This document shows positions 30,146 through 40,852 of a stretch of 46,441 nt of DNA, piece after piece. The stretch is taken from assembly GCA_902984215.1 (NCBI GenBank), contig CADWAF010003319.1, positions 1 to 46,441 of the forward strand, written 5' to 3'. The position numbers and the translations under genes were made by a program. The notes beneath the pieces were generated by a model, which worked only from the letters and a program-made list of their open reading frames with translations, did no database searches and had not been told where the DNA came from. This DNA comes from Willaertia magna. Lineage: Eukaryota > Heterolobosea > Eutetramitea > Acrasida > Naegleriidae. The number at the start of each line of letters is the position of its first letter. The stretch's first letter is position 1.

Positions 30146-31468
30146 TTATACTTTTTCAATTTCTTTTTCCACTATTTCTTCTTGTAAATTAGTCTTAGTT
30201 GACCAATAAAATACTTTTTTCAATTCATTCACAAATTTTCGTTGGCTTTGATTATCAAAAGTGAAAAAAACATGAATTTCAGACACAGAACCTTTAACTG
30301 TCTTGTCTTTCATTATCTTTTTCTTATCAAACAGTATTCCAATAGCATTTGGTGTTTTTTTATAGGATCTAATGCTCTTTAAATTCTCCAACGAAACAGA
30401 AAACTAAAATCTCAGTTGTTTATCTAAATAAAAACTACCACTTACCCTTGACTTAATCTTTTTATCATCTAACTCACCAATCCTCATCTTGACATAATAA
30501 ATGCGTCTGTTAGAAATAATTATTGCTCGTTTTATATTCTTCTTTGTTAGAAACATGTGAAATTGATATATCTCGGGAGATGAAATAATTAAACTTTCAA
30601 AGTATTCTTGATGAAATTCGAAAACAATCTTACTAATTATCCTGTACCACATTTCTCTGTCAACACATGATTCACATTCGAATGTTTTCTTAACATAATT
30701 TAATGATTCATTATGTAAAATAATATGAAATCTTTTAATATTTGAAATATCAACCTCCACTGAATGAATCATAATATAAGATACTTTCCATTTCACTTTC
30801 CATTTTCCTCTATAATTTACATCTTCCATTGGTTCTATAATATCAGTACTAATATTTAAGGCTTTATATTCTTCTACCTTAAAATCTTCTTGTGTTACAA
30901 TGGTATTTACATTTTGCTTTTTCCATACTAATTCTTCATTCCTAATCTTTTCTATTTTCTTTAACTTTTCTTGTTTTATTTCTTCTTCTCTCTTTATTTC
31001 TTCATCGTTAAAATTATAATTGTAGTTAGGATCTTTAATAATACAATAGAGTTTTAGTTTTCCAAATATTAATACACTTTCCTTAGTAACATTTCCTTCC
31101 TTAACTTTTGCGAAAATAGCACTGGAAAGAAATTTATCGTCTAGATCAACTAACTTTGGAAGTGGATCAACAACGCTTCCAAATTCATCGTATTCAAATT
31201 TATGTAAATAACTATCACTCTCAGAAGATGTAATTGGGTCCATATTGATACTAATTGTCTTAGGTTTGATTATGCTCTTGCATTGCTTAATGTGAAAACT
31301 ATCTAAGATTGAGAGAGAGGTATTAGGTGGATGTTTAGAATTGGTATTTAAAACATTTGCTCTGGTTGTTTCTATCTTTCTCTTTAACAAACTGTTATTT
31401 TCCTTACCCCCATTCAAAGAAGTTGTAAGAGATTGACTTCTTCCTCTTCCAAAAATATTACTAAACAT
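30146..31468 (-). CDS. Protein with PH/GRAM-like domains, function unknown (two exons)
   Basis: Exons join(30146..30403,30446..31468), with a 42-nt GTAAGT...TAG intron; 426 residues. The N terminus (FGRGRSQSLTTS) is basic and Ser-rich. Around residues 95-200 a strand-rich part (SAIFAKVKEG, SVLIFGKLKLYCII) is split by a Lys/Glu coiled insert. The C-terminal part (about 300-420) reads KRAIIISNRRIYYVKM, then FSVSLENLKSIRSY, then VFFTFDNQSQRKFVNELKKVFYW. That order (strand with 'xNxRxY', short strands, closing amphipathic helix) matches PH or GRAM-like folds, or a myosin-I tail (TH1) domain. Membrane-lipid binding is a reasonable guess only. The ATG at 31468 is the first Met in frame. Confidence 0.6.
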
Positions 31469-31634
31469 TTTTTCCTCTATCTACCAGTATTGCAACATAT
31501 CCCTTATTAATCTTGTGGTACAGAGGTTAGTCGTAAAGCTTATAGTAGATGAATAATAATTATTTATTTTACATTAAGAGTGAATTTAGTAGTTTTTTGA
31601 TCAATTACTATCAATATTGAACTCATAATAAATG

Positions 31635-32846
31635 TCACTCAATGTATGGAGAAGTAAAAGGGTTAATATATTGTCCTTGAATTATTAGTGAATCTTCCAT
31701 TGGTGTCCAAAGCTTGTGAGAATTTAGCGTTGGTGGAGTTTTACTTGTAATAATAGAAAAAGATACAATCCAATCAGTAGCAGCTTTTGATTCATCTGTT
31801 AAATTGACACCAATAAAATCAATAAAAGGGTGTAGAGCTATAGTGAATAAATCAATACTTATTTCCCCAATTAATTTATCTTCAACATTCGTACTTGAAC
31901 TATTTACATTATTTTCATTACTAGATGTAGAATTATTGACATGCTTTTTTCTTTCATAAACTCTAATAGAAAGATAATCTTTTGTTAATTTATCAATTAG
32001 ATATCCACTAGGAATAATTAAATTATCAAATTGTTCTTCTTGGTGATATTTACTGTAACTATTTTCTAAATCCTCCAAATGAGAACTCATTGAATAACTA
32101 AAACGCATTGATCTTTTATCTGTTAGTCCATCATACGGAAAATCTACATCACAGTCTTTCCATTCTAAGAATTCATTCTTAGATAATAATGGAAGTTTAT
32201 AAAAGAAATTTCCTCCCATTAGTTTATACTCACGTAGTTCTATAATTACATACATTTCTGATTTAATATTTTCTTTTCCTTCTTCTTGTTTTTTAGGATG
32301 TAAATTTAATAATTTAAGTTCTCCTATTTGTATATGTCTGAAAGGTTTTATAGGCTTATTAGATGTATGCGTTGTACAATTATCTAGTTTATCTGCTGAA
32401 TATGGACAATACAATAGAGGTTCGTTAAAAGTATCATCTAATAGTTGTTGTTCTAGTTCGTTCGCTAAGTATTCATCACCATCGGAATCGGAGAGATCAT
32501 CATTATTTTGAACTATACCAAGATCAATCGAATGTTTACCATTTGTTTCTCCTCTTGGCGTTTTTGGTTGATCTTTTTTATTTTCTTTGTTGTTATTACT
32601 ATTTGTATTGTTTTGAGAAGAGCTCTTATCTAAAGATTTTCTTATAGGAAAGAAGAAGCTAAGTTTTCTCCCAGGTTTCGGGTCTAAATTGCCACTTGGG
32701 TGTAGTGAGGAAGTATCAAAACTTCTTCTTGTTATATCATCATCTCCGCCAGGAACAAATGAATCAAAACTCTTTCTTACCATTGCATCTTCTTGTAAAG
32801 AAGAAAGGTCCTTCTTCTGAGGCGAAAAAAATTTCTTTAATAACAT
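31635..32846 (-). CDS. C2-domain-like protein with Ser/Asn-rich N terminus
   Basis: A 403-residue protein. The first 150 residues are basic, then Ser/Asn/Asp-rich and probably disordered; two KSFDSF/RSFDTS phrases look like repeated kinase or docking sites. From about residue 170 a beta-rich domain begins (IQIGELKLLNLHP, MYVIIELREYKLMGG, DYLSIRVYERKK, LIGEISIDLFTI), which has the pattern of a C2 domain: paired strands with 'V-x-V-Y-D'-like and 'L-I-G-x-x-x-I-x-L' segments. The Asp clusters that bind calcium in classical C2 domains are not obvious. It may bind lipid or protein independent of calcium. The direction matches the PH-like gene downstream, with about 165 bases between them. Confidence 0.55.
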   Translation of the reverse strand: MLLKKFFSPQKKDLSSLQEDAMVRKSFDSFVPGGDDDITRRSFDTSSLHPSGNLDPKPGRKLSFFFPIRKSLDKSSSQNNTNSNNNKENKKDQPKTPRGETNGKHSIDLGIVQNNDDLSDSDGDEYLANELEQQLLDDTFNEPLLYCPYSADKLDNCTTHTSNKPIKPFRHIQIGELKLLNLHPKKQEEGKENIKSEMYVIIELREYKLMGGNFFYKLPLLSKNEFLEWKDCDVDFPYDGLTDKRSMRFSYSMSSHLEDLENSYSKYHQEEQFDNLIIPSGYLIDKLTKDYLSIRVYERKKHVNNSTSSNENNVNSSSTNVEDKLIGEISIDLFTIALHPFIDFIGVNLTDESKAATDWIVSFSIITSKTPPTLNSHKLWTPMEDSLIIQGQYINPFTSPYIE

Positions 32847-33245
32847 CTTAAAATACAGGTGCCACTTTTTTATTTTGTTCTTCGGTTAGTTACTTGTTTG
32901 TGTTCTGATTTTCACCATAATAGGGGTTGACTGAGCCTATTGATTTTGATTGACAATGAAACACTTTGCAGTCTGCTCGCAATTTTTTGTTGAAATTTAA
33001 TAAATTTTCTGATTAATCAGGCCAGCACCCCAAAAATTTGCTCGGAACACTGTTTAGAAAACGGGCTCGAATGCGCTCCTTCTTGTTTTGCGCTGGCAGG
33101 ATGGTTTTGGTGCATAAAGAGGAACCAGTAAATTAAAACTATTGGTCTCTTCCCTGAATTATCTACGATCATTTTATTTTAAAAAAAGTGAATTTCTTAC
33201 CAAGAAATTTAAGGACAGTAAGAAATTATTATTATTGCTGACTAT
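32847..33245. other. Divergent intergenic region with a G/C-richer island
   Basis: This separates the C2-like gene (leftward) from the coiled-coil gene (rightward), so both promoters lie here. Positions about 33009-33120 are clearly richer in G/C than the surroundings. They contain a perfect 12-base palindrome CTGATTAATCAG (33009-33020) and related words GGCCAGCACC and GCGCTGGCAG that can pair across about 75 bases. I looked for a tRNA fold and did not find a convincing A/B box pair. A regulatory or small-RNA role is possible but unproven. Confidence 0.35.
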
Positions 33246-33794
33246 ATGAACATTACACTACCAACAATATCTTCCTATAACTCAACGCTTGATGAGGGTG
33301 GAAGATCTTTCATTTCCGAAGGAGGAAGAAAAAAAAAACGTCGTTCTAGAAAGAAAGATGCAAAAGTAGACGAATTACTATCCACTATCGACAGTTTTCT
33401 TTTGCAACAAGGTGAAATAAAGAAAGAATTAGATGTTTCACTTTTAGGATTGAGTAATGATGTTTTTAACGACTTGTCTACAATGCGAAACACTATAGTA
33501 AACAAACACACTAAATCCGATAAAGATGTTTTTTCGTCTTCGGACGGTACTGACACGAAATCTAAACCAAAAAAACGAATTTCTTTCGTAGGAGAAAGTA
33601 GACTTAGTGTTAGAGATTTAGAAGATTCTTCATCAAGAGAAGAGATAACGAATGAAATAAAAAGTGTAACAATATTTATTGATGAAGAAGTGAAAAGTAA
33701 AACCGAGTCATTTAAAAAAGAGTGTAATTCAATAAGAAGAAAAATAGATGAACTAATTTCATTAATTCAAAGTAATTACATTAGCAACATGTAA
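33246..33794 (+). CDS. Basic coiled-coil protein of unknown function (182 aa)
   Basis: An ATG-started ORF with a strong basic cluster (GGRKKKRRSRKKDAK, about residues 26-40) that could act as a nuclear signal. A helical region (VDELLSTIDSFLLQQGEIKKEL) follows, then a Ser/Asp-rich linker containing KPKKRISF (a likely phosphorylation site), and a C-terminal helix (VKSKTESFKKECNSIRRKIDELISLI) with heptad character. No domain family is recognised. It lies about 110 bases before the CDKL kinase gene in the same direction. Codon use is like its neighbours, and the intact frame supports a real gene. Confidence 0.55.
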   Translation: MNITLPTISSYNSTLDEGGRSFISEGGRKKKRRSRKKDAKVDELLSTIDSFLLQQGEIKKELDVSLLGLSNDVFNDLSTMRNTIVNKHTKSDKDVFSSSDGTDTKSKPKKRISFVGESRLSVRDLEDSSSREEITNEIKSVTIFIDEEVKSKTESFKKECNSIRRKIDELISLIQSNYISNM

Positions 33795-33903
33795 AATATT
33801 CATCTTGTCACCTTGCTTAATAAATATATAAGGTAAAATTTGGTTGGTAGTTAGGGACAATTGCTTTTATTCTATTTCAATTTACAGTATTTTAAAAAAA
33901 ATA

Positions 33904-35552
33904 ATGGAGCATTTCGAAAACCTAGGTGTAATAGGAGAAGGGTTAGTAATTAAATATATAATGTTATAATAGATTTATAAATTTATTCGGAATATTCAAT
34001 GAATTTCCATACGTAAAGAACCTATGGTATTGTTATGAAATGTAGGCATAAAGAAACAGGTCAAATAGTGGCGATAAAGAAGTTTAAGGAATCAGATGAA
34101 GATGAGCAAGTAAGGAAAACAGCCTGGAGGGAAATTAAAATATTGAAACAATTAAGGCACGATAATATAGTCAATTTGCTAGATCATTTTGGAAGAAAAG
34201 GAAAACTATATCTTGTATTTGAATACCTAGAAACAACAATACTAGGTAAATTAGAAGAAAAATATCCCGACGGATTGGATGAATTTGAGACCAAGAAGTA
34301 TTTATATCAACTACTTAAAGGAATAGAATACTGTCATTCACTAAATGTAAGTTATTAAGATAATAATGTTCTATAATTTCTTTAGATAATCCATAGAGAC
34401 TTAAAACCAGAAAATTTGTTAATATCTAAAAATGGAGCCTTAAAGATAGCTGATTTTGGCTTCGCAAGACTATTGGAAGGTCAAGGCGCAAAATATACAG
34501 GTTATGTTTCTACTCGTTGGTATAGAGCTCCAGAGTTATTGGTAGGCGATAGAGAATATAATAAATCTGTAGATATTTGGGCACTTGGATCCATGTTATT
34601 CGAATTAATTGAGGGGCAACCTTTATTTCCAGGAGAATCAGATATTGACCAATTATCGAAAATAATTGATTGCTTTGGGAGACTTTCTGACAGACAAATT
34701 GAAATTTATAACAACAATCCAATGTATAGAGGTGTAGAACTTCCCAAACCATCAACTGATGGTATTATAACTCTAGAAAATAGGTTTAAGTCTAATGTTA
34801 CAAAAGAAGCACTCTCGTTTCTGAAATTGTGCCTCCACTGTGACCCACTAAAGAGAGCAACAATTGAAGATCTTTTAATGCATCCTTACTTGGAGGGTCT
34901 AGACCAATGGTATGAAGTAGATTTTCAAAAAATATTAGAAATGGATAATATTTCATTTAATGGTTGGAGAAAAAAGAAAGAAAGAGTTCCTACCTCCAAA
35001 CAAAGAGAGAGAAGACAATCTGAGGACGATAAGTATGTATTTTTTATTTTATTTTAAGATTTATTTAAAATGTAGATTAAAACCGAAGAAAAAAATTGAT
35101 GTAGCTCAATCCCTTACTTCTGTAGATTTGCATGAATTGCCTGACATAACTGGAACCAAAGTTCAAAAATTACCATATCTGTTGGACAATAAAACTATGA
35201 CAAATGGTAATTCTGAGCTAGAAATGGGACGAGTAAGTACCTTATTTTATTGCTATCTAAACATTGTTAGTCACAATTTTTACCAACTTTGACAGAAAAC
35301 AAAACACAAAAAAAGAAAAGAAAGAAGAAAGAAACTAAGTTCACTAAACAAAGCACAAATAGTAATTTATCTGGAACTGTTAGCACACAACCCCCAACCC
35401 ACTTAATGTATGAAGAAATTTTCCCTCAGAACAATACAGCAACTATTTCTCCAAACAATGGAAGATTACCTTCACGAGAAAACAATAACCTTTTTCATTC
35501 TTATAATTTTACCTCCAAGGATTACAAATACAAGAAGTTTACATTAAAATAA
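33904..35552 (+). CDS. CDKL-family protein kinase (cyclin-dependent kinase-like), five exons
   Basis: Exons: join(33904..33941,34019..34346,34386..35032,35076..35232,35271..35552), exactly 484 codons. Kinase motifs in order: GEGTYG (11-16), catalytic Lys33 in VAIKKF, the CDKL-type helix segment RKTAWREIK with Glu51, HRDLKPEN (125-132), DFG (145-147), and a MAPK-like activation lip TGY (160-162) before STRWYRAPELL. KFKESDEDEQVRK and LRHDNIVNLLDHF are close to animal CDKL1-5. All catalytic residues are present, so it should be active. The C-terminal 170 residues are Lys-rich then Asn/Ser-rich and unassigned. Family members regulate cilium length and microtubule proteins. The last acceptor (35270) was preferred over one at 35295 because only it keeps the long open frame. 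Confidence 0.9.
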
Positions 35553-35557
35553 AAAAA

Positions 35558-36710
35558 ATGCAAGCTGAAAATAATGCAGATGTAGATAGATGCTTTTTGG
35601 AGGTTGAGGTTGAAGGGAAAACACCTTTAGGAAGAATGGTTATCCAATTATTTAGGGATAAATGCCCAACTATCTGTAAGAACTTTATAGAATGTTGCAA
35701 GGGTAAGTGGATCCACTTCTTATTTTACGAAGACCAAGGAATTATTTCATATAGGAAACTTCAAGAATACTAAGGTACTTACGATAATTAAGAAACTATT
35801 GATCCAAGGCGGAGACTACGAAACAAATAACGGAACAGGTGGAAAATTGGCTGTAGAGTACGATAAGGAATCATACCCTCCAGATGATGAAGATTATTTT
35901 CATGAATGTGACGAACCTTACCTTGTTTGTATTGAAAGGGGCATAAATTTAAAGCTTGCTTCTCAATTCACTATTACAGCCGTTGCCTCGCCTTTTTTAA
36001 AAGAAAGGTTCATTGTTTTTGGAAAGGTGATCAAAGGAACTTCTATTATAAAGAGATTAGAATATGTACCTGTTGTTGAAACCACCTATGTGCCAACCAA
36101 AGAAGTAATTATTGTCGATTGTGGAATACTTAAAATGGGGGAAGATGATGGTATTATCATAAAAGAAGACCAAGATATTTACCCTAACTATCCCAATGAT
36201 GCAGAAGACGCGGAGAGCACAGAAAGAAAAATAGAAATAGCAGAACACTTGAGAGAAATAGGAAATACGTATTTTAAGAATGGTGACATAGAAAAGGCTT
36301 TAAGCAAGTACGAAAAAGCTTTCAGATATCTTGTGCCTGGATTAAGGCCAGAACAAGAAAGAATGAAACTAGAAGAGAAAGAGATTATTTTATTGGGGAA
36401 TATCTCTGTTGCTAAAATGAAACAAAAGGAATGGCCAACAGTTATTGAACTATGCTCTAAAATAATGCAAATACTAGATTACCGTAAAGATTTAACGAAT
36501 TACGATAGTACTCTGGTTAAAGCCAAATTCAGGAGAGGTGTAGCTCGTTTTCACAGAGCCGATTGGTCTAGCTGCTACAATGACTTTAGTGATGCTTTGA
36601 CGATAGAACCTAAGAACAAAGAAATTTGGCAATGGGTCGAAAGGTCCAAGAAAGAATTGCAAAAATACCAAGAAAAAGAAAAACAGATATTTAGTAATCT
36701 TTTTAAATAA
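35558..36710 (+). CDS. CYP40-like protein (PPID): cyclophilin domain plus TPR, with a degenerate active site
   Basis: Exons join(35558..35702,35755..36710), a 52-nt intron, 366 residues (animal and yeast CYP40 are about 370). Cyclophilin part: FLEVEVEGKTPLGRMVIQLF, CPTICKNFIECCKG, LLIQGGDYETNNGTGGK and FIVFGKVIKG. TPR part from about residue 205: LREIGNTYFKNGDIEKALSKYEKA, then the helices around FRRGVARFH and DFSDALTIEPKNKEIWQW, which in CYP40 bind the Hsp90 C terminus. The catalytic FHR segment reads V-L-T (residues 56-58), so the key Arg is Thr, and the QFFI strand reads QFTI. Proline isomerase activity is therefore doubtful while the Hsp90-binding half looks intact. The start is five bases after the kinase gene's stop codon. 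Confidence 0.85.
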
Positions 36711-36721
36711 TTGTAAATAAA

Positions 36722-38278
36722 TTAATCGTTAGCACTATTGTACGAAGAACTTGTCTCAATATCATCATACAAAGAGTCAGTTGTTTCTCCATCATAGTTT
36801 TGATTGAAATGGGTTTGAGCAACACTTCTTGATTTTCTTACAGGAGGAGCATATTCGTGTTTCGTACTGAAAACGATTGGACAATTTGGGTCATATATAA
36901 TGGAAGGATAATTGTTGTTACTTGGAGTATTAGGTTCACTTTGACTGTTAGATTCTTCATCTTGATTCGTATTATTACTAGAAGGAATTCTTAAATTATA
37001 ATTAACTGAAGATTTCCATTTCCAACTACTAAAGAATATTAAAATACTTAAAATTGGAATTATTTCCCAAACAAAATTTGTAACAATAATAAAAACTTTT
37101 CCATAATCAGTTGACCTTAAAAAAGGGAATTTTAAATAATCTTTTGGAAATCTAGGTATTAAAATTAAACAGTCAAATATTGCTCTACTAGTGAATACAA
37201 AACAATTTACAATAATTACTATAATCATTCCAGGACCAGTAATTCTACTAACTTTTAAACTTATGGGTATATCATTTCTCTTTTTAAAAATATAAACCAT
37301 TCTTATTCCAATAATTAATAATAATATCATTAATAAAGCAAATGAACATGCACTAACAAATCCAATAACAGAATTAGTTTTTTCAATCTCTTCAATAGAA
37401 ACACATGAATGTATACAAAAACTTAATACAATACTAAAAAATATAATATTAGATAATAACCATAAAAACATGTATATATTCTTTCTTATAAAAATAAATC
37501 TTAATATTTTATATAATTTATAATTCTTTGGAATAATTTGAACATTAAAAGTTGTCTCTTCATCATATATATTTTCATTTTTACTAAAATCATCATCATT
37601 ATTTATAGAATTTGAAGGATGTATTAATAAAGAAGGTGCTGACATTGTACTACCATAACCACTATTAGTTCCTCTTCTAGAATTATTTCTTAAATGAGGA
37701 GATCTAATTAAATTTTCATAATAAGATTCCGTATTTGCCTGAAATTGATTTAAAGTAGTCCCATGAGTAGGTACTTTTTCAAAAAAGAGAGGTTTCTCCC
37801 ATTTCCCTCCATAATTTAATAATTTTAAGAAAAATACAACTAATAAAGTAAACACTGCAAATTCCGTACATAACGGTAAATAATCTAAAAAGTAAACACC
37901 ACAATTTTCAATTTCTACAAACCAAAATACTGATCTTAAAATCATCCAAAAACAACATAAAACTAAAAACCCAAAATTGAAAGAAGGAATTTTATGTTTT
38001 TGATAAAAAGTTAAAAGGATTTGTAGGATTACATAAATACAAACAATAGTTGTTAAAACACCCAAAACGATTCGATCATAAGTATATCCGAAATCATCTG
38101 TATCATCATCGTCATCTACGTCATTAACTATTATATAATCTGTATTATTATTATAAAAATTATTTAATAAATTAGAAATTATATTAGAGAAAATATTATT
38201 TATTATTACACTTGTACTATTATCCGATAAAGTGAAGAAAGAAGGATTTGAAGATGTTGTAGAGAAGGCTTTGGGCAT
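36722..38278 (-). CDS. Seven-helix membrane protein resembling GPR137 / plant TOM1-THH1
   Basis: A 518-residue protein with seven hydrophobic segments: LGVLTTIVCIYVILQILL, FGFLVLCCFWMILRSVF, EFAVFTLLVVFFLKLL, MFLWLLSNIIFFSIVL, SFALLMILLLIIGI, MIIVIIVNCFVF and VTNFVWEIIPILSILIF. The early helices with FWMILRSVFW, then LPLCTEFAVFTLLVVFFLKLL, match the pattern of the GPR137/TOM1 family, membrane proteins of lysosome or vacuole linked to mTORC1 or small GTPases in animals and plants. A Ser/Asn-rich loop (about residues 170-225) separates helices 3 and 4, and the C-terminal tail is Ser/Asn-rich. The start is the ATG at 38278; the frame reaches 38293 only with a TTG. Its stop is 11 bases from the convergent CYP40 stop. 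Confidence 0.65.
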   Translation of the reverse strand: MPKAFSTTSSNPSFFTLSDNSTSVIINNIFSNIISNLLNNFYNNNTDYIIVNDVDDDDDTDDFGYTYDRIVLGVLTTIVCIYVILQILLTFYQKHKIPSFNFGFLVLCCFWMILRSVFWFVEIENCGVYFLDYLPLCTEFAVFTLLVVFFLKLLNYGGKWEKPLFFEKVPTHGTTLNQFQANTESYYENLIRSPHLRNNSRRGTNSGYGSTMSAPSLLIHPSNSINNDDDFSKNENIYDEETTFNVQIIPKNYKLYKILRFIFIRKNIYMFLWLLSNIIFFSIVLSFCIHSCVSIEEIEKTNSVIGFVSACSFALLMILLLIIGIRMVYIFKKRNDIPISLKVSRITGPGMIIVIIVNCFVFTSRAIFDCLILIPRFPKDYLKFPFLRSTDYGKVFIIVTNFVWEIIPILSILIFFSSWKWKSSVNYNLRIPSSNNTNQDEESNSQSEPNTPSNNNYPSIIYDPNCPIVFSTKHEYAPPVRKSRSVAQTHFNQNYDGETTDSLYDDIETSSSYNSAND

Positions 38279-38577
38279 TATTTTTTTTTTCAATTTTTTT
38301 TATTGAAATTTGCAAACTGTCTTATTCGGAGTGATTTAGTATTTGTGGAAAGTCACTTTTTTGAGTTTTTTCATTACCAGTCAACGTAGTATCATTTTCG
38401 AAGTGAAACAACTTGGGTGAAGAAACAAAACACTGCAACTCTATCACTACTAGTTAGAAATATTAATTTTTCAATAATCCCTTAGGGTTGGCATTCAAGT
38501 AAGTTACGAGAAGATTCTTATTATCCTGCATTTGTAAAAACTTTGAAAAAAAATAAGTAAATTTTGAAGACATAACA
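38279..38577. promoter_or_regulatory. Shared divergent promoter region (7TM and symporter genes)
   Basis: About 300 bases separate two ATGs that point outward. The left edge holds a run of ten or more T (on the plus strand), which is an A-run just before the 7TM start. The middle (38340-38470) is mixed in sequence without repeats. I see no ORF or RNA gene. It is called promoter from position only. Confidence 0.4.
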
Positions 38578-40736
38578 ATGAATGTTTTTAATTTATTGAC
38601 CGGAGATACCTCAAATGAAAGTACTCCTTCACTTCATATTATAGATATTGTTATAATTATAATTTATTTTCTTGCAGTTTATTCTATTGGATTTTATTAT
38701 GGACTAGAACCTTATTTTAAAAAAATAAAATTGTTCTTTCTTTCAAAATTTAAAAGAAATAATACAGTAGAACAACAAATAACGAATAATGATGAAATTC
38801 AAACTAATAATGACACTCAACAAACTTCAAATAAAAATTTCTTTTTAGCAGACAATAATACAGGTTGGCTTGCTATTGGTTCTTCTTTGTTTGCTTCGAA
38901 TATTGGAAGTGAACATTTTATTGGATTAGCTTCAAGTGGTGCAAGCTTAGGTTTGTGTGTTGGAATGGTAAGTATTATTATAGACAAATATTAATTGTCA
39001 ATTTATTATTTTAATAAAAAGGGAGAATGGATAAGTCCAATATTTATTTTAGTATTAGGATGGTTATTTATTCCTTTTTATTTGAAATCTAAGGTTTATA
39101 CTTTACCTGAATTTATTGAAAAAAGATTCGATAGAAAATGTAGAATGTATTTAAGTTGTTTTTCTTTAATTATGTATATTTTAACGAAAATAAGTGTCAG
39201 TGTTTATGCTGGAAGTATTGTATTTAAAGTGTATGTACTGTTGTTGTGACATTTTTTAACTTTACAATTTTTGTAACAAGACTGTTAAATTGGAATATTT
39301 GGGTTAGTGCTACTTGTTTAATTATAAGTACAGGGCTGTATACAATTACAGGTGGATTAAAAGCAGTTATTTACACAGAAGTTTTACAAACATTTATCTT
39401 AATTATTAGTGGAACTACAGTATTTGTAATTGGTATGATAAAAGTAGGTGGTTTATCTGGATTGAGAGAAAACTTACCTGATAGTATGATGCATTTATTT
39501 CAACCACCAAATCATCCAGATTTTCCAATAACAGGTGTAATATTTGGATTAGCTTGGACTAGTATGTGGTATTGGAATACAGATCAAGTTATTGTACAAC
39601 GTGCATTAAGTGCAAAAGATCTTGCAAATGCTACACGTGGTTGTATATTTGCTTCTTTCATTAAAGTATTACCTGTGTTTTTAATGGTATTTCCAGGTAT
39701 GATTGCAAGGGTATTAATTCCAGAAGTTCAAAATGATCCAAATGGTGCTTTTATTTTATTAGTCCAAAAGTTTGTTCCAGTTGGTTTGAAAGGTTTATTT
39801 GTTGCTGCTATGTTAGCTGCATTGATGAGCTCTTTGGCAAGTATTTTCCACTCTAGCAGTACATTATTTACAATGGATGTTTATCGTGTGATAAAGGAGA
39901 AGTTAAGGGGAAGAAGGTCAGAAGTTGTGCAAACATCTCCATCATCTACTACTCCAATTACTATTACCACAAATCAACAAGTTGTGGCACCTGTGTATTA
40001 TAATAGTACTGAAAGATTGGAAGAAGAAGAAAATATTGAAGAACCTTTAGAAAATTTACAACAAAATAACGAATTAACTATCAACAACCAACCAACCAAT
40101 ACTACAAATAATAACAATGATGATGGAAGTGGTGCAGAATATGTTATTGTAGGTAAAATTGCAGGTATTATAATTACATTATTTGGAGTTTTATCTATTC
40201 CAATAGTTCAGTTATTATCAAAACAGTTATATATCTATACACATAAAGTTATGGGGTATTGTGCAAGTCCAATTGCTGTAATCTTTTTATTTGGAGTATT
40301 ATCTAAAAGAGTTAATAATTATGGTTGTTTTGCTACTTTACTCGTGGGAAATACAATTGGATTAACAAGATTATTTTTAGAAGCAATATTAATTGGTGAA
40401 AATAAGATATTTGACGTTGAAAAGTTACCTTATTGGTTAGGTAAATTAGTTGGTGGCTTTGTGACACTTAATTTCTTACATTTTAGTGCTGCTTTAGCAT
40501 TATTTAGTATTATTTGTTTATATATTATTTCATTATTAACAGGTAAACCAAAAGAAGAAAATATTGAATTATTGACATTAAATTATAGATCAATGTATGA
40601 AACTGTTAGAAATACATTTAATTCAAATTTTAATTTTAAAACATTTATTAAGGAAAATAGAGAAGAAGTTATTAATGTTTTATTAACCATTATTTCTCTT
40701 GGTATACTAGTGACCCTTTACATTGTCTTTGCCTAA
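38578..40736 (+). CDS. Sodium/solute symporter of the SSF (SLC5) family, SGLT-like, three exons
   Basis: Exons join(38578..38967,39022..39230,39281..40736), introns 54 and 50 nt, exactly 685 codons. Residues 25-45 form the first helix. A polar loop follows, then the SSF core: LAIGSSLFASNIGSEHFIG (sodium-site helix), YLKSKVYTLPEFIEKRF, YTITGGLKAVIYTEVLQT (the family signature), SMWYWNTDQVIVQRALSAK and LAALMSSLASIFHSSSTLF (the second sodium-site region). These are the marks of SGLT-type sodium-coupled sugar or inositol transporters, though the substrate cannot be told. A Gln/Asn/Thr-rich cytoplasmic loop (about residues 410-475) is longer than usual. The plasma membrane is the likely location. 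Confidence 0.9.
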
Positions 40737-40852
40737 ACAACTTCCGATATCTATCCCGACATATTGCAAAAGACAACACCAGAATTAAAACCACTTGTTC
40801 AAAACAGATAAAAAAAGATTTGATCAATTAAGAATAAAAAAATTAAAAGAAA

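Noticed and set aside
35289..35310. Alternative acceptor AG at 35295 for the last CDKL intron
   Set aside because: It puts the final exon in a frame that stops after about 36 codons; the acceptor at 35270 keeps the long open frame, and the exon sum is then whole codons.
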